Of a DNA stretch of 64,000 nt, positions 22,006 to 33,639 are shown piece after piece. Made by a program: the position numbers and the translations under genes. The stretch covers positions 51,138,115-51,202,114 of the forward strand of contig NC_134573.1 of NCBI RefSeq assembly GCF_050947875.1, in the 5' to 3' direction. The stretch comes from Dermacentor variabilis. Taxonomy: Eukaryota > Arthropoda > Arachnida > Ixodida > Ixodidae. Position 1 is the first letter of the stretch, and each line of letters opens with the position of its first letter. The notes below the pieces were generated by a model. It did not search any database and was not told where the DNA came from. It worked only from the letters and a program-made list of their open reading frames with translations.

Positions 22006-22240
22006 GCTCCGCCCCCCTTTCATCCCCCCAGCGCTAGCAGCGACCGACTGATACCGCTGGATGCCGCTGACGCCGCTAGAGAGTCAAGATAACGTGACTG
22101 CATAGAACATCGTCGCCGCCATGCAGAAAGAGGAGGAAAGGGACCCCCCCCCCCTGTTCTTGTGTGGCGGATAGCTGGGGTTGACTCACTATCGCCGTCA
22201 GCGGCATCAGTCAGTCGCTGCTATCTCTTCCCTCCTCCCT

Positions 22241-22447
22241 TTATCGTGTTGTCCGCTTGCTGCGCGCGCTTCTGCCCCCATCGTTTGCCGCTGGGTGTAC
22301 ACGCCGCCCCCCTCCGCTTCCGCTTACTGCTGGTTGCTCTCGACGGCGGCGATGAGCCTCCGCTTCGGCGGCGCGAACGGCAGGGTCTTCTCGGCGGCGG
22401 CGCTTAGCCTCTGCTTCCCCCACGGCTGTGACAACCTCGCGAGGCAC
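22241..22447 (-). other. short tandem Arg-rich coding repeat, unknown
   Basis: A 68-codon minus frame holding two copies of an approximately 17-residue unit (E-A-E-A-K-R-R-R-R-E-D-P-A-V and E-A-E-A-H-R-R-R-R-E-Q-P-A-V). Repeats of this style occur in some arthropod multicopy ORFs, but I do not recognise a specific family. It may also be chance in a GC-rich stretch. Confidence 0.3.
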
Positions 22448-22819
22448 TTGTATAGATCTCGTCTTTGAGAATCAAGCATTGGTGTACCAAGTCGAACATA
22501 TATCAGTCTATTTCTCCGACCACAAAGCTTCCTTCATGACTGTCAAGAACTGTTAGTGCAGTCTTTGTTAAAGGAATACGTGTGAAAAATAAAAAAAAAA
22601 TTATGTGATAGCGCATACATGTGTTGCTCGATTTCTTTGCCTCAATCTATCCAAAAGGTGAAACAGCTTATTTGCTGCGCTCAAATTTCGCATTAGGAAG
22701 TAACGTAATCGTCGGTAATTTTTTTTTTTTACTGAGATTCCTTTATCGCACAGTGTAGAGGGCGTGTATCGCATATCGTGCAGTGTGCCGCCACAGAGGG
22801 GATAGTCAGGCAAGTGGGC

Positions 22820-23875
22820 GGCGAAAAAGAGGCAGAGATAAATGAGAGGCGAAAGTCCAGGTGGTTAGCCGGAAGATCTATATGCAGGTTGCTACCCTGA
22901 AGGGTCAAGGGGAGACAGAAAAATAAGGAAAAAATACCCACGTGAAGAAAGTGAGCGGGTGGCAAAAATACACGTTCCTAGGGGTGAGGAGCGCAACCGG
23001 GTCGAAACACAAAAGTAAGGACACGTTACGAACGCAGACTGTTAATTAAAAAAACACCCACCCTGGAGTTTCACAGTCGTTTGAAGAGGTTGTCGCCTTC
23101 TGGTGTGAAGCCGTCATCGGCCGGCAGTCTGAGATCGTATGCTCAGAAAGCGAACAGTCGTAAAGCCGTGCCAACGTTGTCACCAGGGACTGTTTGCGTC
23201 CCCCTTGTGCGCAATGGAAGACGGCGCACTTCGCCGCCACTTTCCTGTGTTGGGTGCGCGAGATTGAGCCGCGATCGCCGGCTCACCCTCGCAAGCTTTC
23301 TTTTTTTTTGTTTACAAATACTGCAATGCCGTTACGGGATTTTCGCAGGATGGGGATACATCATTATTACATGATTAGCAGGGCGAACAAAAGAAAAATT
23401 ACACGCACTAGTAAAAAGACATTGCTTTCACTCGTACATACAGCATACGGCGCTCGGCGTTCATTTTATGAGCCTTAGATTATATACGGAACTTCATGGC
23501 GACGCCGACGGCATAAATGCGCTTCGAGTGCCCATATTGTTTCTATTGCAATAAAATACCCCAAGACACTGTCGGCAGAGAACTGTTGTCTCGATTAGGG
23601 ATAGGTCAGATGGAGTGCGTAGTCGGATAGATTGGTCCAGGCGGTGCAGTTGGGTATGTCGGAAACGTGTCGCGCCTACCACGTGAATTGCCTGGTATTA
23701 CGTACGAGTATGTGAAGCGTTGTTGCTGCATTGATTATTAATACAGGACGGGTTCCTTCGTGGCATTTTTGCGAGCCCTCCTAGAAACTTCATCGGCGTG
23801 TTCGTTGCCCATGATGCCGAAATACTTTACTAATTTGCTACTTGAGGTGGGCAGATTGTGGAACGCCGCCTATGC
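22820..23875 (-). pseudogene. RNase H-bearing LINE, 3' part, heavily decayed
   Basis: A minus-strand relative of the 6.3-9.4 kb LINE. Pieces in order: an RNase H end (revcomp of about 23760-23835 reads G-I-M-G-N-E-H-A-D-E-V-S-R-R-A), then 23494-23682 (H-T-Q-L-H-R-L-D-Q-S-I-R-L-R-T-P-S), then 23046-23240 (L-V-T-T-L-A-R-L-Y-D-C-S-L-S-E), then a 3' UTR matching GGGTAGCAAACCGG as revcomp near 22890-22905. About 250 bp between the last two coding pieces does not align and may be an insertion. It lies antisense in intron 1 of the DXO-like gene. Confidence 0.78.
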
Positions 23876-24089
23876 AACTAGAGCAAGCACAACGCAAGCA
23901 TGGCCGGGATACGTCAAACCAATTTGCCTGGCGCCCATGGCGCGCCGTCGGTAGCCGTGCCCTGCTGCTGTAGTCGACTTTTGTCGGAACTCGTACTGCC
24001 TGCTAAGCATGCCATAGCAGCCATAGGTGCTGAATTGTTGACCGACGGTCTTCCCTCTAGCACGTGTATATAAAAACTTACTTCGTTCA

Positions 24090-24116
24090 CACACACACGC
24101 ACGCACACGCACACAC
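24090..24116. repeat. (CA)n microsatellite
   Basis: CACACACACACGCACGCACACGCACACACG-type tract, short and imperfect. Confidence 0.8.
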
Positions 24117-24311
24117 GAAGCTAGTCGTTCATGTTGATATAGATTTTTGGGAAACGACGGGGACAACTTTCTCTACTGACAGAACGCACGCCAGTTACAA
24201 ACGGTTTTCTTCACTTTTGTTTTAAACGCAGCCAGGAAGCTCACAAGTAAATGACCATAAAATGAACCAGATACGAAGTTCAAACCAATAAAGATCAAAG
24301 AGAAGAACCTG

Positions 24312-24446
24312 TTAAAAACAACTTACAGTGCGAAGGACAAGGACTGCGATAGACGATATACGGCAGCGCAGTCTAATGTCGCCTTTCGCAGACCTTGTCC
24401 TTCGCGCTGTACGTTATTTTTACCAACTAGCCCAAGCAACCGCCCT
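24312..24446 (-). mobile_element. short foldback insert D, 11-bp TSD
   Basis: A 135-bp insertion flanked by AGAAGAACCTG at 24301-24311 and 24447-24457. In minus orientation it has a GGGCTAGTTGGTA head at 24433-24421, followed by a hairpin with arms 24386-24422 and 24313-24349 (37 bp, four mismatches) around a 36-nt loop. It shares the head and layout with inserts at 32.3, 51.6 and 61.35 kb. Confidence 0.8.
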
Positions 24447-24565
24447 AGAAGAACCTGCATATCAAAATAAGAAACTCCTGATAACGGCCACCCGACTCTA
24501 GCACTGGTACTCCGAACGTAAATTGGGTCAGACAACTCTATTTCATTCAACACATGACACCAGGA

Positions 24566-24640
24566 AAATTATTCCGCCGTCCCCCTCAACGTCCTGCCTC
24601 ATAACCAGATTGTGGTTTTGGCACGTACAATCCCATAATT
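24566..24640 (+). mobile_element. tRNA-derived SINE, 3' fragment
   Basis: Only the 3' body remains: TGCCTCATAACCAG, TGTGGTTTTGGCACGTACAA, TCCCATAATTT, matching copy 1 at 185-245. 5'-truncated. Confidence 0.75.
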
Positions 24641-25249
24641 TGAAGGCACCAAGAAGCAATGGCGATGCATGATCTTTTTGATGACTACTACGAAAAGCTT
24701 CCAAGATCTCTACTTCTGTCGTGTCCTCAGGTCGTATATACACGCCCTTTTCCCTCCGTCAACATTACATCTCATGCGTCTACTTTGTTCCCTTACCTTC
24801 GGCCCTGTGCTTTGGAGGTCAGAGGACACTAGCTATAGGCGACCCTTCTCGTTGTCCTCCAGTAAATTCTGTTTTCTCCTCAGATTTTCAGATCGATTAT
24901 GGTTGAGGAAACAAGTCCGAACTGCATTCTACGTCATCGTGCCAGTTTTATACTTTGAAGCTCCTCATTTCATTTAATCAATTGTCGTTACGCTTTTGTC
25001 GTCAGACCGTCGCGCTCACTCCACCTTCTTCATGTCATTGTATTGACTTCATTGATCAAATTTTGGCATCCCCATCCTTTTGTCGTCGTGCTGTCGTTAT
25101 CATTCCAGCTCCGTCCTTCCCTTCGTCACGCCGTCGTCGTCCTACAAGCGTCGCCCTACCCTTGGCATCATTGCAGTATCAGTATCCTATTGTCCTATTG
25201 TATCCTAATCTATGAAAGCCTCGAACCCTACAGCTAGAATATAACTCGC

Positions 25250-25895
25250 AGGTCTTGCCAAGTTAATCCACAAGCGTAAGGTAGCTGGCATAAGGAAGTA
25301 TATAGTGGATAGAATTCAGCATGCTCTCACGAAGGGACGAAGCCTGAAAGCAGTGAAGAATCTAGGAAGAGGCAAAAATCAGATGTAGGCGCTAAGAGAC
25401 AAAGCCGGCAATATCAATACTAATATGGATATGATAAGCAGGCATTCTCACACCAAGAACTGCAGGTTGCCATTATCCCTCAAGAGAAAAGTGTATAACA
25501 GCTGTGTCTTACCAGTACTCGCGTACGGGGCAGAAACCTGGAGGCTTACGAAAAGTTTTCTACTTAAATTGAGGATGACGCAACGAGCTATGCAAACAAT
25601 GATGGGTGTAACGTTAAGGGATAAGAAAAGAGCACATTAGGCGAGGGAACAAACGTGAGTTAATGACATCTGAATTGAAATCAAGCAAAAGAAATGGGCG
25701 TAACCAGGGTACGTAATGAGGAGGGAAGATAACCGGTGTTCATTAAGGGTTACGGACTGGATTCCAAGAGAAGGGAAGCGTAGCACGGGCCGGTAGTTAG
25801 CACATGACCGGGGTAGTTGGAGAAGTACGGGAGAGGCCTTTGCCATGCAGTGGGCGTAGCCAGGCTGATGATAATGATGATGATGATGATCTTAA
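25250..25895 (+). pseudogene. RTE-type LINE, internally deleted
   Basis: Two non-adjacent RTE segments are fused. 25255-25425 resembles the linker before RT (reads like L-K-A-V-K-N-L-G-R-G-K-N-Q-M followed by a stop). 25425-25640 jumps to the RT C-terminal part (V-Y-N-S-C-V-L-P-V-L-A-Y-G-A-E-T-W, Q-R-A-M-Q-T-M-M-G-V-T-L-R-D). 25640-25860 continues as broken frames with D-W-I-P-R-E-G-K-R. The 3' end GGCCTTTGCCATGCAGTGGG is followed by GATGAT repeats (25869-25893), the typical RTE tail. The RT catalytic core is missing. Plus strand, in intron 1. Confidence 0.8.
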
Positions 25896-27384
25896 TGTCG
25901 TTTCGCCGACCGTAGTCGTACCTTCCTCGACGCTTCAGCTTCTTTATCTATTGTTACCCTGCCCACGTCACTACATCGCTACCGTCGTCTTCCTTAATGG
26001 ACGCTAAGAATCTACGCAGTCCTTCACAAACCAAGAGGAAACGTTCACTCATAAGGATTCCCACACTGCGTGGGATCCGCATGTGTTTCTTTCACTTCAA
26101 TAAGTCAAAACATAGTGAGTGACTCACAGTAAACAAGGAGCACACAAGCGCCTACTAATTGGTTAAGGCGTTTAAGCTATAACGTGGTCGAATGAGATGC
26201 TTTATGGCTGAGATCCTCACTCGTTACAAGTTGCTGGCACGCAGAGCACGCCGGCCGGAGTCGCCAATACGCTGTCAGACGTGAAGGAGGAGAAATTGGG
26301 CTTTCTGTTTGTTGAATAATTTGCATGTTGTAGAATTTTACGAGCGTTGCTGCTGGCGCCTGTGTGGCTCAGTTTAGGTGCGTGTGCCATCTAGTCCCAC
26401 TGGTCGTCTGCTCAATCTGGTTTGATAGCTCGATGATCTTAAGTACATGAGAAGTGGATGCAAAAGGTGTCAGTGTCATGCGAGCATCTGATAAAAAATA
26501 ACTTTTTTACGTCAGTATGCTTTGACTGAAATTGCATTGGGTAAAACGAAACTTGAATGAAAACCGTAAACATTTGCTTTACATTAGGTATCCGTGGGAA
26601 AAATCGTTTGCACGTTACCTCCCTTCACTAGCCAACTAACGCGCCGCTGTTCTGCACAAACCCCGGTCTGTTTTCGCCTCTATCGGTTCTGGCAGCACTG
26701 ATAAGGTGCAAGTGCTTTTAGATCGGATTGTTGCAGAAGAATCTCAATTAGAAGTAACTGGTTGCAATCAAAATTAAGTAACTCGCCGTAATTATCACTT
26801 TTAAACTATCGGCAGAATGGCTTCCTCCGGCCATATTATCTTTGTGTACCTCATGAAGTACTCGAGACAGTTTATTGTGGTGATGGCCGCCGCGCGCATT
26901 GCACATTTAGGGGCAACAGCTAGGGAAAGAACGGAAAGAGACTATCTTGGAAAATAACAAACGACAGGAGTTGAGCGGAGGTGTACAGCATTGCCTCATT
27001 CTGGGTTAACGTTATCCATTAGACATTACCTGACCGCACCAAATGCGTTGCACGATAGTAGTGTCGGTGCTGCTGTATATGTTACTCCATGGTCAGCACT
27101 CTCTCCTTAGACATGATTCTGCCTTTCTACTTTAACTTCGCTATTATAATTTCCTGGACAGCGCACCTGGCCGCCTTCCATTATGCCACATAATTTACTT
27201 TTCAGAACGCTGTTTGGCTTGGAGAAATTCATGTTTCGGCATGCTGCAGCTAACCTGTGATCTGAAGAGTGGGTGTGCGAATACTCCAATGTTCCGAATA
27301 ACGAGGGAAATATTGGCCCATTCAGTTCGGTTTTGGAATGGAATAGACGCCATTAGTAAACACGAATATCTTTTTTTTTCAGTA
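25896..27384. other. no recognisable gene
   Basis: Intron 1 sequence without supported coding regions or named repeats. Nothing stands out on either strand. Confidence 0.5.
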
Positions 27385-27447
27385 GAGAGAGAGAAATAAA
27401 CTTTATTGTGAGACCAGGCTTCTTGAGCCCAAAGGTGGGTGGCCTCC

Positions 27448-28884
27448 TCAGTCCAAGTAGCCATGGCTCGCTGCCGCCGCCCGAGCCCTGTTCACCAACC
27501 GCAGCTGGCTGTCAGGGTCTTGCGTCACCAGCAGAGCCTCCCACTGGTCTTCCAATTCTCCTTCCGAATCCGCCTCTTTCTGCATGATATCACCTGGTGG
27601 TGCTTCTCGATTATTCCTGCATCCAAGCACCGTATGGCGCAAGGTGTTGGGCGTGTCCGGCGGGCAGAACCTGCAGTCTCGCCCGTAGATGCCCGGGCAC
27701 ATGGCGTGCAGCAGTGTTCCGTGTGGGTAGGCTCCAGCCTGTAGTCTTCTCCAGGTTACCGCTTGGTCCCTACTCATCCTCTTATGCGCGGGCGGGTAGT
27801 GACGCCTCTGCTTCCTGTAGTGCGCCATAATATCCGAGTACTTCTTGGATATCCGTTCCTCATCCTCGTCACAGTCGTTGGTACGTGTTCTCTGCGCGTC
27901 GGAGATGGCTCGGCGTGCATGATCTCGAGCCGCGGCGTACGCCGCCTAGTTCCCCGTGAGAGACTCGTGTCCCGGCGTCCAGAGGATTTGTGCTGCGTCT
28001 ATCTTGGTGTTGTTCAAGACCTGAAATGCCGCCTTTCCTATCCTTCCGTTCATATACCTTCTTCATGCTTCTTGCGAGTCCGTCACCATGGTAACCATGG
28101 CCTTCTTGAACGTTGCGATAGCCAGGGCAATGCCCACCTCTTCCGCTGTGCTCGCGTCCTTGGCACGTATGGATGTGGCTCTAAGTTGTTCGCCCTTCTC
28201 GTCGACCACGCTGATTGCGAATCGGTCGTTGGTACTGTACGCAGCTGCATCCGTATATCTAACGTTTTCTTCTTTGCTGTTGGTGCGTTCGAGTATGCGC
28301 TTGAGCGCCTGTATTCTCGCCTGTCTCCTTTCCTTGTCGTACTCGGGATGCATGTTTCTGGGAATGGTACTTATGTGTAGCTTGTCTCTGATCTCGAGTG
28401 GGATAGGCTGAGGTAGTTGCCTTTCATCCTCGACTTGGTAGCCCAGATCTTGCAGCAGGGCTCTTCCCGTCTTCGTCAGCTTTAGTCTCTCCAGTTGGTT
28501 GACGTTGTGCGCTTCCACGAGCTCTTCCCACGTGTTGTGGACTCCCATGTTGAGTAATTTCGCTGTGGACGTGGAGGGGGACAGGCCCAAGGCAATTTTG
28601 TATGATTTTCTGATGGGGGCGTTTACTTTGTCTCGTTGACTGTTCTTCATGTCAACGTATGGGGTCCTGTACGTGAAGATGCTCGTGAGCAGCGCTTGTA
28701 TCATTTTCGTGCAGTCTTCTTCCTTGAGTCCGTGGCTTTTGCTCGTCACTCTTTTGATAACGTGGGTTATTTGTTGCACTGTTCTCTGAATTTTTCCCAA
28801 CTCTGCTCCCCCGGCCTTGTCCTTTTGAATCAGGAGTCCGAGGATGCGGAGCGTCGTAACCACCGGAATCATGATGCCTCCCAC
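27448..28884 (-). pseudogene. LINE ORF2: RT thumb, RNase H, zinc end
   Basis: 28063-28884 is a clean frame running from the RT C-terminal region (L-R-I-L-G-L-L-I) into RNase H (R-Y-T-D-A-A-A-Y, A-E-E-V-G-I-A-L-A, V-T-D-S-Q-E-A). A frameshift near 28063 moves the rest of RNase H into another frame (27869-28066). 27448-27828 holds the C-terminal zinc motif (C-R-F-C-P-P, H-T-V-L-G-C) and ends R-A-A-A-A-S-H-G-Y-L-D. Confidence 0.82.
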
Positions 28885-28917
28885 CTTTACTACCGGGTCT
28901 GGTATCTGCTGCGATTG

Positions 28918-30003
28918 TCAGCCTCTTGTGCGCTTTCTTAGCACCAAGAGCTCCGATTTTTCAGGTGCGCGCGTAAGTCCACATGCTTCCAGGTACTTTT
29001 CCGTAGTGTCAACCGCTTCTTGCAGAGCGTCTTGCTGTTTACCTGTCAACCCTCTTGCAGTCCAGATGGTGAGGTCGTCAGCACATATTGCGTGACCAAT
29101 CCCTTCTATTTGCTTCAGTTGCTTGGGTAGTGAGCTCATCGCTAGATTGAATAGCATCGGCGAAATGACGGAGCCTTGTGGCGTTCCCTTTCGCAGTATG
29201 TCTAATTTCTCAGAGCGTAAGTTGCCTATCCCCACTGTGGCTGTCTGTTCATTCAGAAAAGCTTTGATATCGTAATATACTTTTTAGCCGCAGTTATATA
29301 CGTTGAGGTGCTGCAGTATGGCTTCGTGTGACACGTTGTCGAAAGCCCCTTCCACATCAAGTGCGAGGATGGCTCTTTTGCTGTGCGTGTCCAGCGTGTC
29401 GATGACTTTTTCCTTGATTTGCAGGAACACGTCTTGCGCGGACAGGTGAGCTCTAAATCAAAACATAGTGTTTGGGACGTGTTCGTTGTCTTCGAGATAG
29501 TCGATCATGTGGTTGTGCACCATGTGCTCGTAGAGTTTTGCAGCACATGAGGTTAGGGATATAGGTCGAAGGTTCTGCACGCTGATGGGCTTGTTGGGTT
29601 TAGGTATCATGGTTGCCTCGACATGTTTGCATTCCGGTGGTACTTTACCGTGTTGCCAGCGCTCGTTGATGTATTTTAAGAGCGCGTCTACAGAGGGTCC
29701 GTCAAGGTTCCGGAGTGTCTTGTTGTTTATTCTGTCGTACCTCGGCGCCGTGTTGCGGGTGAGCTTGCTCAAGGCCCTCTCGATTTCTGCTTCTGTGAAG
29801 GGCCGATCCAGTTCTATATTTGGTTTGCCTCGATACTCGTCGAAGTACGAATCTACAGTTATGTTCCGCTTCGTACCGAGGAACTTCTCCTTCCCTTCTT
29901 TGATAATATCTTCCTCTTTCCCCGGGTGGTTGTGTATGAGTCGCTCCACTTTCTGTTTTGCGGTGTTCTTGTTCTCCTTTTTTGATAGGAGAGTCTTGAG
30001 CAC
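28918..30003 (-). pseudogene. LINE ORF2: reverse transcriptase core, broken
   Basis: 29458-30003 gives the RT start (F-T-E-A-E-I-E-R-A-L-S-K-L, T-A-P-R-Y-D-R-I-N-N, N-L-R-P-I-S-L-T-S-C). 28918-29235 gives G-T-P-Q-G-S-V-I-S-P and the catalytic box as C-A-D-D-L. The stretch between (29236-29457) carries the remaining core blocks (revcomp reads as A-L-D-V-E-G-A-F-D-N-V in another frame). At least two frameshifts. Confidence 0.82.
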
Positions 30004-30339
30004 CGCCCAAGTGCGCTTGCTGCTTAAGGTACCTTGAAGCTTGGTACATGTTTCGCGCCAGTTCTTTCTTTCAAGTTGTTCAGAGTACTCCTGCGTTTCC
30101 TTGATCAGCTTAGAGATTCGAATTTTGAGTTTCCGGTTGCACTTGTTACACTGCCAGCGTTTGGCGAGACCCCTCCGCGCCTCTCATAGGTGGAGTAAGT
30201 GCGGCTCGACCATGGGGGTGATTTGCGACAGCTGGATTGTCCTCGTATGCTTCTCGGCTCTTTCCATGACTCCTCTGATCCATACCTTTATGTCGTCTAT
30301 CGTCACATTAATGGCGCTCTCATCTTTGCAAAAGGCCTG

Positions 30340-31071
30340 TCAGTCCGTGATCTTGGCTTTTCCAATCTTCATCGTTGCTTTGTGGTGCGGAATGATCGTT
30401 TGCACTATATAATGGTCGCTACCAAGATTCTCGTCCAAGCAGCTCCACTCATACTGTTTGAGTCCGCGTACGAATGTGAGGTCGGGGCTGGGGTTTCTAG
30501 ATACACTGTTGCCGATGCGCGTGGGTGTCTGCGGGTGGTTGAGTAGCGTGAGGAGGTGTTGTTGAGCTACGTTGTGCACGTGTTCTCCTTTTTTCTTTCA
30601 GGCCGCATAATCCCAGGCCACATGGGGAGCATTAATATCCCCAGCGACTATCAGCCCGTTACCCTTGCTCAGCTTCTTCACTTCTCTCATTAGCTTGTCT
30701 AGATCCTTTAGGTGGTCCTTAGGTGGGCTGTACACGTTTAACACAAAGAGGTTTTGCTGCTGTTTTTTCTCGGGTACAATTTCGACGAGGGTGTGTTCGA
30801 TGCGGTGTTGGATGTCGTGTCGTTGAGCCTTGATGGCCTTCTTGGTCAGGATTGCTGTCCTCAGTTTACCTTCAGTGACGTGAGTGAGGTAACCACTGAC
30901 CTTTAAGTCTTCTGCTTCGGTGTCTTGTAAGGCTATAATATCTGGGTCAAACTGCTTGCAGAATTGTACAAGGTTGCTTCTCTTACTTCGGATAGAATGA
31001 CAGTTCCATTGCCAAATTTTGAGCCGTGGGTGTTGCTTGTAGTCATCTTCCTCTTTAGTTTGCCTCGCCAT
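30340..31071 (-). pseudogene. LINE ORF2: endonuclease domain, broken
   Basis: 30598-31071 has the endonuclease start (K-I-W-Q-W-N-C-H-S-I-R, D-I-I-A-L-Q-D-T-E with the expected Glu region changed to Q-D-T-E, N-V-Y-S-P-P, V-A-G-D-I-N-A-P-H). A second frame (30340-30579) has S-D-H-Y-I-V near its end, the catalytic Asp-His block. One frameshift or stop lies between them. Confidence 0.8.
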
Positions 31072-31327
31072 CTTGTTTATTTAGGGTCTGCATTATCTTG
31101 GCTTCTGTCGCAGGGTACTTAGGTTTCTTGCGAGCATTATCTCTTTCTTCTAGCATGTGAGTGCGTTGACTGAAACTTTCTCCGGATTGTGTCATTTTGG
31201 TCTGTAGAGCCTGAATCTGGTTCTCTATTTCGTTCTTGAGAGATTGGAAGCCAGTCTGTATCATCTGTGTTACCGTGTTTTGCATAACCTGCAAAACCTG
31301 CATATTGTAGTGTAGTGTACCAGACAA
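31055..31327 (-). pseudogene. LINE ORF1, C-terminal coiled-coil fragment
   Basis: A 90-codon frame rich in Q, N, E and K with heptad spacing, then a basic tail (R-K-K-P-K-Y-P). It overlaps the start of the endonuclease frame, which is why I place it as ORF1 of the same LINE. The zinc-knuckle half is missing. Confidence 0.6.
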
Positions 31328-31380
31328 CGGTGATTAGGGAGCCATACTTGGCCGGCTTTGCATCGAATTTTTGCACTATT

Positions 31381-32334
31381 GAAGGGTTCTGGATGTGCTA
31401 ACAAGCTGTTTATTCTTGGTAATTCTCAATTTATGCTTTTTGTTATACTGTGCTTCAAATCGCAATGAAATCTACCAATGATTTATATCAGTTGTGAAAA
31501 TGGCTACCCATCACCGAAATTAGTTGGTAGTCGATTTGAAAACCGTTCTTCAACAACTGGTTAATTGATTAAAATTGGTTTTTGGCACCATTTCTATTGT
31601 ATTCAATGAAGTCTCCAAAACTACTTTATGCACTCATGTAGACCACAAGGTTAACATGATCCCATAAGTTCGCTCAATGCATTCATAATGGTGCTCACAT
31701 ATTTTTTGCGCACCAAGGTTGTTTTTATCGTTTAGTTCCTGTCATGTGGAAGACGCTTGTTTATCGAATCTCGCCAATCTTCTGAAAGATTGGTTAAATG
31801 CTTTCGATGGAAGGGTACAAAAAGAAGGAGAGAGAGACTATAGGAAGCCGTTTTACACGCAGCTCTTTTTACTGGTCTTATGCAGATTTTCTGGACATGT
31901 AATTGTTCGTCTGGTTCATAACTTCGTGTGTCCTGGAACAATTGTTTACGGAAGTGACGGCCTCACATGAAAATTTACAAGACCTCAGAGCCTGTGAGTC
32001 CTCTCCCACCACCTAGAATTTGGCATTCTTGGTGGTGTAATCTAAATTGGTGTAATTGTAGTATACTTCGCTATCACTAATAATCGACTGATCATGATGC
32101 GCTTTTCCGGCGAAACTGCAGCTTCGCACTGTCTGTTTCTGGAAGTCCGAGTATAAGCGCTACTACGCATGACTGCTGTTTACGATTTCGAGTGAATGCG
32201 GCTTGTCCTCATTTCGGTTACTGGGTGAATTATACAGGGTTCCCCGACTATCGTGCACCAAAAGAAAAGAAAAAGAGCAGTTGCTTTACTCGAGAAAAAA
32301 ACCCAGTCCATATTGATTACAGTACATTGCTATA
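31381..32334. other. no recognisable gene
   Basis: Intron 1 sequence. No supported coding region or repeat was seen, apart from the left target duplication of foldback insert A at its right end (32323-32334). Confidence 0.5.
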
Positions 32335-32494
32335 TTTAACAGGGATAAGTGGGCTAGTTGGTGGTCGTTATTGGAATGCATCATGTAACCGCACAAAAAC
32401 AAGGGACAAAGAAGGAACACACAAGACAGGCGCACCTGTCTTGTGTGTTCCTTCTTTGTCCCTTGTTTTTGTGCAGTTACATGATGTATTCCAA
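32335..32494 (+). mobile_element. short foldback insert A, 12-bp TSD
   Basis: A 160-bp insertion between direct repeats TACATTGCTATA at 32323-32334 and 32495-32506. A GGGCTAGTTGGTGG head lies at 32351-32364. Two 62-bp arms (32369-32430 and 32435-32496, two mismatches, 4-nt loop CGCA) form a near-perfect hairpin; the last two bases of the right arm fall in the target duplication. The arm sequence is purine-rich (GGGACAAAGAAGGAACACAC). Confidence 0.85.
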
Positions 32495-32506
32495 TACATT
32501 GCTATA

Positions 32507-33170
32507 GCCGCCAGTATTTCTTTCGTTCCCAAAATTTAATTCAGCAATTGCAATTAATCATCTGATTCGAGAAGTACTGTCCTAATTATCAAAGTGTGAA
32601 TGAGATATTTGTAGGCGCTTAACGAGCACACAAATGACACCTAATTGCTGTGTTTTCAGTGACGTACTAATTGCATGCTATTTTTTCCGACTGGCAAATG
32701 AAGCTCACGAAACATGAAAAATACCACGTGACTGCGCTTCCACGAGCATCATAAAGCTGCGCCCTCAAATAAGCTGATTAAAAGCGACTGCATTGCCTGT
32801 CGCAAACCCAGAGAGACAGGTCATCACCTGGATAATGGCACAAAACGAGTACCAACAGCTGATTTCGCGGCTTTGCAGCTGTTCCTTCTTCTGTACGTCA
32901 CTCATTATGCGTCTCTCAAGGCCGACTGATCATATTGACAAAAACAAGCTCCTTGATGACGCGGCCGAAGCGCTGCTCTGATCAGGCACGCAAATAAAAA
33001 AGCAATGGAATAGGCATAGAATGTTTCAAAATCTCTGCTATGCTCGCACCGCATCGAGAGTGCGCGCGCAGCTATATTTCTAGCCAGAAACTTGTTTCGG
33101 ACCAAACCCAAATTAAAGTGACGGTTTTATTTTTCATGAAAGGCTCTTCCTGCTGCAAAAGCAGTTTCAT
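32507..33170. other. no recognisable gene
   Basis: Intron 1 sequence with no supported coding region or named repeat. Confidence 0.5.
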
Positions 33171-33171
33171 G

Positions 33172-33475
33172 GATGGATGAAAACTTTATTCTGGTCACTC
33201 ACGTCACACTAGTTTCAGACCGAAGTGGGCGGCTTCTACATTGGGACTGAATGGCCAAGCCTTTCGGCAGCTTCGTAGGCGCGTTGGACTGCCCATAGTT
33301 TTTCATCGGATGTGAGACTGCTTACAGTTGCGTCCCTCCGCTTTTTTGTGTTGCCCTTGCAGCTGCGTAACGCAGAGCAACGCCAGATCATATGACTAAA
33401 CATCTGTGGTTTCGCTACGTTTACCGCATGTTGTAGGTGTAGAAAACAGGTACATGGCATAAAATAAAAGCAAAA
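33172..33475 (-). pseudogene. I-superfamily LINE, 3' end fragment
   Basis: The minus frame 33236-33460 ends V-Q-R-A-Y-E-A-A-E-R-L-G and contains H-M-I-W-R-C-S-A-L, the tail of the zinc-type C-terminus seen in RNase H LINEs. A short 3' UTR with AATAAAGTTTTCATCCATCC (revcomp) follows. 5'-truncated; the tail is a CATC-type repeat. Confidence 0.7.
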
Positions 33476-33639
33476 TAAACCGGCAGAGAGGCGACCCAGG
33501 TGTTAAGCAAAAAGAAAACTGATGCTTTGAAGAAAATCAACAGCCACTTTAAATGAGCAGAATTGGCATCGAGACGCCTGCTGAAAAAAAGAAACTGCAG
33601 ATTTCAGTGTGCCCTTACTATCTGTGATTCCGTCAGCGC

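Larger units (their letters stand above)
27385..31380 (-). mobile_element. I-superfamily LINE, ORF1 end to 3' tail, decayed
   Basis: A minus-strand non-LTR element with the ORF1 C-terminus, endonuclease, RT, RNase H and C-terminal zinc motif in order, and a 3' end with AATAAAGTTTATTTCTCTC (revcomp of 27382-27401). ORF1 and ORF2 overlap: the ORF2 ATG (31071) lies inside the last codons of ORF1 (stop at 31055). The 5' part of ORF1 is missing, so it is 5'-truncated at about 31380. ORF2 is split by several frameshifts. It is a different family from the 6.3-kb element: the C-termini do not align closely and the 3' UTRs are unrelated. Confidence 0.85.

Noticed and set aside
27763..28380. 205-codon plus-strand open frame
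   Set aside because: Antisense of the RNase H region of the minus-strand LINE.
32222..32262. Possible SINE 3' fragment (GGTTCCCCGACTATCGTGCA)
   Set aside because: Similarity too short to separate from chance.
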